This document shows positions 15,652 to 25,526 of a DNA stretch of 31,991 nt, piece by piece. The stretch's first letter is position 1; each line of letters starts with the position of its first letter. Source of the stretch: PALSA-660 sp036508075 (GTDB lineage: Bacteria; Actinomycetota; Coriobacteriia; Anaerosomatales; PALSA-660). The stretch covers positions 1 to 31,991 of the forward strand of contig DATCIA010000025.1 in assembly GCA_036508075.1 (NCBI GenBank), in the 5' to 3' direction. Below the pieces are notes generated by a model. The model worked only from the letters and a program-made list of their open reading frames with translations. It was not told the origin of the DNA and searched no databases. The translations under genes and the position numbers were made by a program.

Positions 15652-15671
15652 GCGCGCGATCGATCGCGCGC
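15652..15671 (+). repeat. Perfect 20-base palindrome between pyrC and carA
   Basis: The ten bases GCGCGCGATC are followed at once by their exact reverse complement, centred between 15661 and 15662. It lies in the 49-base pyrC-carA gap, ending 12 bases before the carA ribosome site. As DNA it could be a dimeric protein site; as RNA it could form a stem with a minimal loop. No T-tract follows. Confidence 0.7.
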
Positions 15672-15697
15672 CCGTTCGTACACGGAGAGGGCGGCGA

Positions 15698-17002
15698 GTG
15701 AGCGGACAGTCGAGAGCGATGCTCGCCCTCGAGGACGGGACCGTCTTCGAGGGTTGGTCGTGCGGCGCTCCGGGTGAGGCTGATGGCGAGGCGGTCTTCA
15801 ACACCTCGCTCTCCGGCTACCAGGAGGTCGTCACCGACCCCAGCTACGCCGGGCAGATCGTGACGATGACGATGCCGCAGATCGGCAACTACGGCGTCAA
15901 CGGTGCCGACATGGAGTCCCGTGGGTCGTTCATGCGCGGGCTGGTGGTGCGCGAGATGAGCCGCATCACCTCCTCATGGCGCTCGGAACAGTCGCTGCCC
16001 GAGTTCCTCCAGCGGGAGGGCGTCGTCGCCATCGAAGGCGTGGATACCCGCCGGCTGACCCGGCATCTCCGTGAGCGCGGCGCCATGCGCGCCGTGATCT
16101 CGACGGCGGACCTCGATGCCGCGTCGCTCGTGGCCAAGGCCGCCGCGTCGCCGAGCCTCGTTGGTCGCGACCTCGTGCGCGAGGTTGCCGTCGGCTCCGC
16201 TTTCGAGTGGGGGAGCGAGGACCCGACCGGCTGCCTTCCCGTCGACACCGGCATCCTGCCGGTCCGGCCGAAGTACCGCGTGGTGGCTTTCGACTCGGGA
16301 GTGAAGTTCAACATCCTGAGGCGGCTTGCCGAGGCCGGCTGCTCGGTCCGCGTCGTTCCCCCGACGACGAGCGCCGCAGAGGTGCTCGAACTGGGATGTG
16401 ACGGGGTCTTCCTCGCCAACGGCCCGGGCGATCCGGCGGCGGTGGACTACCTCTACTCGACGGTTCGCGAGCTGCTGGGGGTGGTGCCCTTGTTCGGTAT
16501 CTGCCTCGGGCACCAGATGCTGTCGCTGGCGGTGGGCGCCGACACGTTCAAGCTCCGTTACGGCCACCGCGGCGGCAACCAGCCGGTCATGAACCTGCTC
16601 ACCGGCCGTGTCGAGATCACCAGCCAGAACCACGGATTCTGCGTCGACTTCGGTTCGATCGGACCGCTCGACGCCGGGCTGAGCGGCGGCCTCACCTACG
16701 AGCCGAACGATCTGCAGGCGTGGGTCGGCGAAGGCGTCGCGCCTGTCGTGACCAGTGGGGCGTACGGGCCGGTCCAGTTGACGCACGTGAACCTGAACGA
16801 CATGACGGTGGAAGGCATCCGCGTGCTGCAGCGCCGCGCCTTCTCCGTGCAGTACCACCCGGAAGCGGCGCCGGGCCCGCACGACGCGCGCTACCTGTTC
16901 GGGGCCTTCACCGCGCTGATGGACGGGCGCGAGGAGTATCTGTCGGGTGCGGATCCACGGTTCGCGGCAGGGGACCGGGGATCCGCAGAGATGGGGGGCT
17001 AG
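15698..17002 (+). CDS. carA: Carbamoyl-phosphate synthase small (glutaminase) subunit
   Basis: A 434-residue class I glutamine amidotransferase that hydrolyses glutamine and passes ammonia to CarB. The N-terminal CarA domain has EAVFNTSLSGYQEVVTDPSY and GVVAIEGVDTRRLTRHLRE. The amidotransferase domain has nucleophile C269 in FGICLGHQ, and H387 and E389 in VQYHPEAAPGP. All three triad residues are present. The protein runs about 25 residues past the usual end (after FTALMDG), with a Gly/Asp/Arg-rich tail of unknown function. GTG 15698 follows GGAGAGGG (15684-15691) by six bases; ATG 15719 is a possible alternative. It is separated from carB by a stress-protein gene, which is unusual. Confidence 0.96.
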   Translation: MSGQSRAMLALEDGTVFEGWSCGAPGEADGEAVFNTSLSGYQEVVTDPSYAGQIVTMTMPQIGNYGVNGADMESRGSFMRGLVVREMSRITSSWRSEQSLPEFLQREGVVAIEGVDTRRLTRHLRERGAMRAVISTADLDAASLVAKAAASPSLVGRDLVREVAVGSAFEWGSEDPTGCLPVDTGILPVRPKYRVVAFDSGVKFNILRRLAEAGCSVRVVPPTTSAAEVLELGCDGVFLANGPGDPAAVDYLYSTVRELLGVVPLFGICLGHQMLSLAVGADTFKLRYGHRGGNQPVMNLLTGRVEITSQNHGFCVDFGSIGPLDAGLSGGLTYEPNDLQAWVGEGVAPVVTSGAYGPVQLTHVNLNDMTVEGIRVLQRRAFSVQYHPEAAPGPHDARYLFGAFTALMDGREEYLSGADPRFAAGDRGSAEMGG

Positions 17003-17005
17003 GAG

Positions 17006-17851
17006 ATGCTTCGGACGGTACTGGTACCGATCGATTTCAGCACCGACTCGGACCTGGTCATGCGCTTCTGCACCGGGCTGGGCGACCTTGGGGCCCGCCG
17101 GATCGTGTGCTGCCACGTGGTCGATACCGCCGGGCTCGAGGGTCCGGCGATCGCGGCCAAGCTCGACGCAGCGCGGGACCGCATGCGAGAGGCGTCGAAG
17201 CCGCTGGTGGATGTGGGCTTCGACGTCGAGGTGCGCATGCCGACCGGTGATCCCGAGCGCGAGCTGCTCGCGCTGGCCACCGAGTCGCATCTGGACGCCG
17301 TGGTGTGCGGGACCACCGGCAAGTCGCTTGCCGACCGCATGCTCTCGGGGTCGGTGTCGGAGCGTCTCGCGACCAGTTCGGGGATCCCGGCCCTGACGGT
17401 GCGCTACGACCTGCTGCGCGCCGTGAGCGATCCCGCCACGCTCGCGCGTACCTTCGGCCGAATGATGCTCGTTGCGACGGACTTCTCGGGCACGGCCGCT
17501 CGTGCGCTCAACATCGCCCTGTCGCTCCCGAAGAAGGCCGTCGGGACGATCCGTGTGTTCCACGTGCTCTCCGAGGCCAAGGACGCGGGTCGCGCGATGC
17601 AGCAGGAGACAGGTGCGGAGTTCCAGCTGCGCAACCTGGCCTCCATCGCCAAGGAACGCGGTCTCTCCGCGACGCCGGTCCTCGGTCACGGAGCGCCGGA
17701 ACGCGCGATCCTGAGTGAGATCGACGCAAGCGGAGTGTCGGGCGTGGTCATCGGGTCGCGAGGCCGCACTCCGATGCAGGAGGTCCTCATGGGGTCGGTC
17801 TCCATGACGCTCATGCGCCAGGCGCCTTGTCCCGTCCTGATCGTCCCCTAA
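17006..17851 (+). CDS. Tandem universal stress protein (two UspA domains)
   Basis: A 281-residue protein made of two UspA domains (about 1-135 and 150-281). Each ends with the ATP-binding signature Gx2Gx9G(S/T): GTTGKSLADRMLSGS in the first and GSRGRTPMQEVLMGS in the second, so both halves are predicted to bind ATP. Each domain starts with the family's hydrophobic strand and Asp (VLVPIDFS; LVATDFS). UspA proteins bind nucleotides and often cyclic-di-AMP or other signals in stress or growth arrest; no specific function can be assigned. The ATG lies three bases after the carA stop and the carB start is 20 bases after its end, so it is an embedded operon member. Codon use resembles its neighbours. 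Confidence 0.9.
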   Translation: MLRTVLVPIDFSTDSDLVMRFCTGLGDLGARRIVCCHVVDTAGLEGPAIAAKLDAARDRMREASKPLVDVGFDVEVRMPTGDPERELLALATESHLDAVVCGTTGKSLADRMLSGSVSERLATSSGIPALTVRYDLLRAVSDPATLARTFGRMMLVATDFSGTAARALNIALSLPKKAVGTIRVFHVLSEAKDAGRAMQQETGAEFQLRNLASIAKERGLSATPVLGHGAPERAILSEIDASGVSGVVIGSRGRTPMQEVLMGSVSMTLMRQAPCPVLIVP

Positions 17852-17871
17852 GTCCACACAAGGAGCACGCT

Positions 17872-21140
<3,269 letters not shown>

Positions 21141-21144
<4 letters not shown>

Positions 21145-21965
21145 GCTGCGCAGCGCTCGATGCCGGATCGCACCCGCTGCTCGAGCGGGTCGAGGTGCTC
21201 GCCAACGACCGCGTCGCCGAGGGCGTCGGACTCATCGCGCTCCACGCGCCGCGCATCGCCGCGGCGGTCGAGCCGGGGCAGTTCGTGCACCTGCGCATCG
21301 CGACGGGCGCCGATTTCCTGCTGCGCCGACCGTTCTCGGTGCACCGCGCGGGTGGAGAGACGATCGAGATCCTCTACCAGGTGCTCGGTCGCGGCACGCT
21401 CGACCTTGCGGGCAAGACCCGCGGCGACGTGATGGACGCCATCGGGCCGCTCGGCACCGGATGGGACATTCCCGACGGTATCGCGCACATTCTGCTGGTG
21501 GCCGGGGGCCTGGGCGCCGCGCCTCTCGGCATGCTCGCTGAGCGGCTCTCGGCGCGAGGCGTGGCCGTGAGCGTGGCCCAGGGCGCGCCGACCTCGGAGC
21601 GCCTCGTGGCCCGCGAGCTGTTCGAGTCCGTGGCCCGTCGGGTCGAGGTCGCCACCGACGACGGCAGCGCGGGTGAGCGTGGGTTCGTGACCGTGGTCAG
21701 CGAGCGGCTGCTCCAGACCGATCGGCCCGATCTCGTGTGCGTCTGCGGACCCGAGATCATGGCGCGAGCGGTGGCGGCGCAGGCCGCCCGCGCGGGAGTC
21801 CCGTGTCGCGTGTCGCTCGAACGGTTGATGGCCTGCGGAATCGGCGCGTGTCTCTCGTGTGTCGTCACGACCTCGCACGGCCGCAAGCGTGCGTGCGTCG
21901 ATGGGCCCGTGTTCGACGCAGAGGAGGTGTGTTGGGATGGAGCAGAAGTCCCCCCGCGTCACTAG
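21141..21965 (+). CDS. pyrK: Dihydroorotate dehydrogenase B electron-transfer subunit
   Basis: A 274-residue FAD and 2Fe-2S protein that passes electrons from the PyrD flavin to NAD+. The FAD-binding region has LLRRPFSVHRAG and YQVLGRGT. The NAD-binding half begins around ILLVAGGLGAAPL. The 2Fe-2S ligands are C232, C237, C240 and C252 (ACGIGACLSC and RACVDG). The class 1B PyrK/PyrD pair uses NAD+ rather than quinone or fumarate. Translation is coupled to carB by a GTGA overlap, and the 3' end overlaps pyrD by 29 bases, as expected for a fixed-ratio complex. Confidence 0.96.
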
Positions 21966-22878
21966 CGGCGCCGACCTGAGCGTGGAGATCGCCGGGCTGC
22001 GGCTGCGGAACCCCGTCATGACCGCCTCGGGGACCTTCGCCTCCGGCCGCGAGTACGCCGACTTCGTGGACCTCTCCCGGCTCGGCGCCGTGGTGACCAA
22101 GGGCGTCTCTCCCATGGCGTGGACCGGCAACGAATCGCCGCGTGTGGCCGAGACCTTCGGCGGCATGCTGAACTCGATCGGGCTCCAGAACCCCGGCGTC
22201 GAGGCGTTCTGTGCCGGCGACCTGGTGTGGCTCGGCTCGCAGGACGTGCCCGTCGTCGTCAACGTCTGCGGCCATTCGGTCGAGGACTACGTTCGCGTCG
22301 TCGAGCGGCTCGAGGACGAACCCGGTGTCGCGGCATACGAGGTCAACATCTCGTGTCCGAACGTGGACGCGGGCGGCATGGCCTTCGGGACGTCCTGCGC
22401 CCCTGCCGGCGCGGTGACAGCCGCCCTGCGCTCCGTGACGAAGCGCCCGCTGATCGTGAAGCTCTCGCCGAACGTCACGGACATCACGGAGATCGCCCGA
22501 GCGGTCGAGGGCGCTGGCGCCGACGCCGTATCGCTGGTCAACACATTGCTCGGCATGGCGATCGACGCAGAGACGCGCCGACCGAAGCTCGCCCGGGTCG
22601 TTGGCGGCCTCTCGGGACCGGCGATCAAGCCGGTGGCGCTGCGGATGGTATGGCAGGTGGCTCGTGCCGTCGGCGTCCCGGTCATCGGCGTGGGCGGCAT
22701 CATGAACGGAGCAGACGCCGTGGAGTTCCTGCTCGCGGGGGCGGCGGCTGTCCAGGTCGGGACAGCGAACTTCGCGGACCCGACTTCCACGATGCGGGTC
22801 GTCGACGGCCTGGCAGAATACTGCGCGCGCCACGGTGTGGGCCGCGTGAGCGACCTGACCGGCGCTTTGGAGGAGTAG
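21937..22878 (+). CDS. pyrD: Dihydroorotate dehydrogenase B catalytic subunit
   Basis: A 313-residue FMN TIM-barrel enzyme that oxidises dihydroorotate to orotate. GLRLRNPVMTASGTFASG opens the barrel. NSIGLQNPG and VNISCPNVDAGG contribute to substrate binding, with C140 the expected catalytic base of class 1 enzymes. KLSPNVTDI, SLVNTLLGMAID and GVGGIMNGADA plus VQVGTA complete the FMN site. The class 1B call rests on C140 and on pyrK next to it. ATG 21937 follows GAGGAGG (21921-21927) by nine bases, inside the end of pyrK. Confidence 0.97.
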   Translation: MEQKSPRVTSGADLSVEIAGLRLRNPVMTASGTFASGREYADFVDLSRLGAVVTKGVSPMAWTGNESPRVAETFGGMLNSIGLQNPGVEAFCAGDLVWLGSQDVPVVVNVCGHSVEDYVRVVERLEDEPGVAAYEVNISCPNVDAGGMAFGTSCAPAGAVTAALRSVTKRPLIVKLSPNVTDITEIARAVEGAGADAVSLVNTLLGMAIDAETRRPKLARVVGGLSGPAIKPVALRMVWQVARAVGVPVIGVGGIMNGADAVEFLLAGAAAVQVGTANFADPTSTMRVVDGLAEYCARHGVGRVSDLTGALEE

Positions 22879-22882
22879 CAGC

Positions 22883-23608
22883 ATGGAGACGACAGACGGG
22901 ATAGACATGCGCGACCGGATCATCGTCGCACTCGACCAGCCCGACCTCGAGTCCGCCCTCGTGTGCGCCCGCGCGCTCGTGGGCCGCGCGAAGTGGGTGA
23001 AGGTCGGGATGACCCTCTTCTACCGCGAAGGTCCCCGGGCGGTGGCCGCGATGCGCGAACTCGGCTTCGAGGTCTTCGTCGACCTGAAGCTGCACGACAT
23101 CCCCCACCAGGTCGAGGGTGCCGCCGCATCGCTCGGGTCGCTTGGGGCGGGGATGCTCTCGGTGCACGCCTCGGGCGGCGCCGACATGATGGAGGCGGCC
23201 GTGCGTGGCGCTGCGGCCGGTGCGTCGGCAGCGGGCGTTCCGCGGCCCGCGGTGATCGCCATCACCGTTCTCACGAGCATGGATGCCGAGGCGCTCGCGT
23301 CGGTGGGTGTATCCGACACCCCGGCCGATCAGGCCGTCGGTCTTGCCGCGCTCGCCCGCACCGCGGGTGTGGACGGCGTCGTCTGCTCGCCGCGCGAGGC
23401 CGCCGAGATGCGCGCACTCCTTGGACCGGCCGCGCTGGTCGTCACTCCCGGCGTGCGCCCTGCCGGTTCCGACGCGGGCGACCAGGCACGCACCGCCACG
23501 CCGGCCGCTGCGTTCGAGGCCGGTGCTTCGCACCTTGTCATAGGGCGGCCCATCACCGGCGCCGATGACCCGGCCGCCGCGTTCGACGCGATCGTTGACA
23601 ACGGATAG
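22883..23608 (+). CDS. pyrF: Orotidine-5'-phosphate decarboxylase
   Basis: A 241-residue TIM-barrel enzyme that decarboxylates OMP to UMP, the last step of the pathway. The catalytic Asp-Lys-Asp block is in VFVDLKLHDIPHQV. IIVALDQPDLESAL opens the barrel, and VTPGVRP and LVIGRPITGADDP form the phosphate-binding end. These and the length fit the PyrF group 1 subfamily. ATG 22883 has GGAGGAG (22869-22875) seven bases upstream; ATG 22907 would give MRDRIIVALDQ and also fits the family but has a poorer ribosome site. Confidence 0.96.
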   Translation: METTDGIDMRDRIIVALDQPDLESALVCARALVGRAKWVKVGMTLFYREGPRAVAAMRELGFEVFVDLKLHDIPHQVEGAAASLGSLGAGMLSVHASGGADMMEAAVRGAAAGASAAGVPRPAVIAITVLTSMDAEALASVGVSDTPADQAVGLAALARTAGVDGVVCSPREAAEMRALLGPAALVVTPGVRPAGSDAGDQARTATPAAAFEAGASHLVIGRPITGADDPAAAFDAIVDNG

Positions 23609-23623
23609 GGGAGCGACACCACG

Positions 23624-24208
23624 ATGACCGACATGACCGAGCCCGAAGTCCTGGCCGCACTCGAACAGGCGGGAGCCATCCTGACGGGGCACTTCCGTCT
23701 GACGTCGGGACGGCATTCGGACCGCTATGTCCAGTGCGCCCGCGTCCTGGAGGATCCCGCGCTCGTCACGCGACTCGCCGAGGCACTCGTGCAACGACTC
23801 GGTGAACGGCGGGTCGACCTGGTGGCCGCACCGGCCGTCGGCGGGATCATCATCGGCTTCGCTGTCGCGCAGGCTCTGGGCGTCAAGTTCATCTTCAGCG
23901 AGCGCGAAGGTGGAGCCATGACCTTGCGTCGAGGGTTCGACGTGCCCGATGGAGCGCGCGTGCTCGTGGTCGAGGATGTCGTAACCACAGGTGGGAGCGT
24001 TGCGGAGGTCGTCGAGCTGGTCCGCGCTGCGGGCGGAGTCCCGGTCGCGGTGGCCTCCCTCATCGATCGCGGCGGTCCCAAGGCCTTCGACATCGAGGCG
24101 CTACCTCTCCTTCGACTGCAGGTCGAGTCTTGGGAGCCCTCGGACTGCGGACTCTGCGCCTCCGAGGCGCCGCTCTACGCCCCCGGGAGCAGGTCCCTGG
24201 CCAAGTAG
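23624..24208 (+). CDS. pyrE: Orotate phosphoribosyltransferase
   Basis: A 194-residue type I phosphoribosyltransferase that attaches PRPP to orotate to make OMP. The PRPP-binding signature is RVLVVEDVVTTGGSV (about 108-122). The N-terminal block GHFRLTSGRHSDRYVQCARV and the flexible loop KFIFSEREGGAMTLRRGF are conserved in OPRTases. The gene starts 15 bases after pyrF and is the last biosynthetic gene of the operon. No intrinsic terminator is evident after it; the next promoter begins four bases past the stop, so readthrough into mihF is likely. Confidence 0.95.
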   Translation: MTDMTEPEVLAALEQAGAILTGHFRLTSGRHSDRYVQCARVLEDPALVTRLAEALVQRLGERRVDLVAAPAVGGIIIGFAVAQALGVKFIFSEREGGAMTLRRGFDVPDGARVLVVEDVVTTGGSVAEVVELVRAAGGVPVAVASLIDRGGPKAFDIEALPLLRLQVESWEPSDCGLCASEAPLYAPGSRSLAK

Positions 24209-24211
24209 CGG

Positions 24212-24240
24212 TTGGCATCGCCGCAGGTAGGCGGTACTAT
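24212..24240 (+). promoter_or_regulatory. Predicted promoter of mihF-gmk-rpoZ
   Basis: TTGGCA (24212-24217) and TACTAT (24235-24240) are separated by exactly 17 bases, among the best promoter matches in the window. Transcription would begin near 24247, giving a leader of about 98 bases. Confidence 0.7.
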
Positions 24241-24251
24241 CGAGCACATGC

Positions 24252-24321
24252 TGCGCGCCATGAGCGGGCCCGTTCAGACGGTCCCGGGGCGCATGAGGGG
24301 GCACCCGGAGCGATCCGGGTG
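24252..24321 (+). promoter_or_regulatory. Structured 5' leader of mihF (two stem-loops)
   Basis: The first hairpin has an outer stem TGCGCGCC (24252-24259) with GGGGCGCA (24286-24293), one mismatch, and an inner stem GGGcCCGT (24266-24273) with ACGGtCCC (24278-24285) closed by a TCAG loop. The second hairpin pairs CACCCGGA (24302-24309) with TCCGGGTG (24314-24321) perfectly, closed by a GCGA loop of the stable GNRA class. It ends 12 bases before the GAGGAGG ribosome site. I recognise no known riboswitch family. Confidence 0.6.
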
Positions 24322-24344
24322 ACCGGCACCGATGAGGAGGAACG

Positions 24345-24656
24345 ATGGCGCTACCGAACCTGTCCGACGCCGATCGCAAAGCGGCGCTGAAGAAGGCGGC
24401 CGAGGCACGCGCGAAGCGCGCTGCAGTCCGTGCCCAGATCAAGTCGGGCAAGATGTCGTTCGCGGACGCCATGAGCCGCTCGGACGATCCGATCGTGGCC
24501 CGCATGAAGGTCTCCGCTCTGCTCGAATCGCTCCCCGGGTTCGGGAAGGCCAAGGCGGCCCGTGTCATGGACGAGCTCGAGATCTCCGAGAGCCGGCGCG
24601 TGCAGGGGTTGGGTGCCCGTCAGCGCGAGATGCTCATGGAGCGCCTCGGCAAGTAG
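24345..24656 (+). CDS. mihF: Actinobacterial integration host factor (mIHF)
   Basis: A 103-residue basic DNA-binding protein of the mycobacterial IHF family, a nucleoid-associated protein unrelated in sequence to Gram-negative IHF. The N-terminal helix is rich in Ala/Lys/Arg (KAALKKAAEARAKRAAVRAQ). The C-terminal half has the family block MKVSALLESLPGFGKAKAAR, which forms the helix-two-turn-helix DNA-binding unit, and ends RRVQGLGARQREMLMERL. The family binds and bends DNA without strong sequence preference and is typical of Actinobacteria. GAGGAGG (24334-24340) is close, four bases from the ATG. gmk and rpoZ follow, as in many actinobacteria. Confidence 0.95.
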   Translation: MALPNLSDADRKAALKKAAEARAKRAAVRAQIKSGKMSFADAMSRSDDPIVARMKVSALLESLPGFGKAKAARVMDELEISESRRVQGLGARQREMLMERLGK

Positions 24657-24662
24657 CGGGCG

Positions 24663-25280
24663 GTGACTTCTGCGGCCATGCGTCTCGGTCACCTGTTCAT
24701 AATCTCCGGCCCCTCGGGGGCCGGCAAAGGAACCCTCGTGAGGGAACTCGAGAAGAGGGTGCCCGATCTGTGGGTCTCGGTCTCCGCGACGACGCGGACG
24801 CCGCGGCTCGGCGAGCGTGACGGGGTCGACTACTACTTCCTGACGCCCGCGGAGTTCGAAGCGCGTGTGCGCGCCGGCGAGTTCCTCGAGACGGCGAGCG
24901 TTCACGGCAACCGGTATGGTACGATGCGCCGTCCGGTGGAGCGTCGCTTGGCGCACGGTATGGACGCGCTGCTGGAGATCGATCCGCAGGGCGCGTTCCA
25001 GGTGCGCAAGCAGATGGGACGCTCGCGGCTGATCTTCGTCAAGGCGCCGTCGACCGAGGAGCTCGAGAAGAGGATCCGGCATCGTGGCGCCGAGTCCGAC
25101 GATCAGATCCGGACCCGCCTGGATACCGCTCGGCACGAACTCGAACTTGAGGGTACGTACGACCATGTGGTAATGAACGACGATGTGCCCCGGGCGGTCG
25201 ACGACCTCATGGCCTACATCCGCTCGGTCTCCGAACAAGACGCAAAGGATCAAGTGAACACCGATGGTCATTCAGCCTGA
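24663..25280 (+). CDS. gmk: Guanylate kinase
   Basis: A 205-residue enzyme that phosphorylates GMP to GDP with ATP. The P-loop is GPSGAGKG (16-23). VSVSATTRTPRLGERDGVDYYFL is the GMP-binding region, and LLEIDPQGAFQVRK and FVKAPSTEELEKRIRHRG are further family blocks. The GTG at 24663 has no strong ribosome site; ATG 24678, five codons on, is also possible and would leave the P-loop intact. The start six bases after mihF suggests coupling. The 3' end overlaps rpoZ by 17 bases. Confidence 0.96.
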   Translation: MTSAAMRLGHLFIISGPSGAGKGTLVRELEKRVPDLWVSVSATTRTPRLGERDGVDYYFLTPAEFEARVRAGEFLETASVHGNRYGTMRRPVERRLAHGMDALLEIDPQGAFQVRKQMGRSRLIFVKAPSTEELEKRIRHRGAESDDQIRTRLDTARHELELEGTYDHVVMNDDVPRAVDDLMAYIRSVSEQDAKDQVNTDGHSA

Positions 25281-25512
25281 GATCGATGTCCTCCTCTCGA
25301 AGGTCGACTCGAAGTACACCCTCTGCATCGTCTCCGCCAAGCGCGCGCGGCAGATCAACGACATGCTGCACGGCGTGCGCGACCAGGCGCTGCTGACCAT
25401 GTCCGCCTCCCAGATCGCTCAGATCACCTCCACGAAGCCGCTCACGCTGGCCATGGAGGAGATCGCCGTCGGTGACGTCGGCTACGAGCGCGTCAAGGAC
25501 GGCATCAAGTAA
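25264..25512 (+). CDS. rpoZ: RNA polymerase omega subunit
   Basis: An 82-residue small polymerase subunit that helps assemble beta-prime and forms part of a ppGpp site in some bacteria. Family features are the N-terminal strand ending in SKYTLCIVSAKRARQIND and the TSTKPLTLAMEEIA block. The ATG is inside the end of gmk; AAAGGA (25244-25249) is 14 bases away, so initiation probably depends on translation of gmk. The gmk-rpoZ order is highly conserved and supports the call for such a short gene. Confidence 0.92.
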   Translation: MVIQPEIDVLLSKVDSKYTLCIVSAKRARQINDMLHGVRDQALLTMSASQIAQITSTKPLTLAMEEIAVGDVGYERVKDGIK

Positions 25513-25526
25513 CCAGGAGGACCCTC

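Noticed and set aside
15974..17857. Long - strand open frame opposite carA and the stress protein
   Set aside because: A shadow of GC-rich coding sequence; both + strand genes show full active-site or nucleotide-binding motifs.
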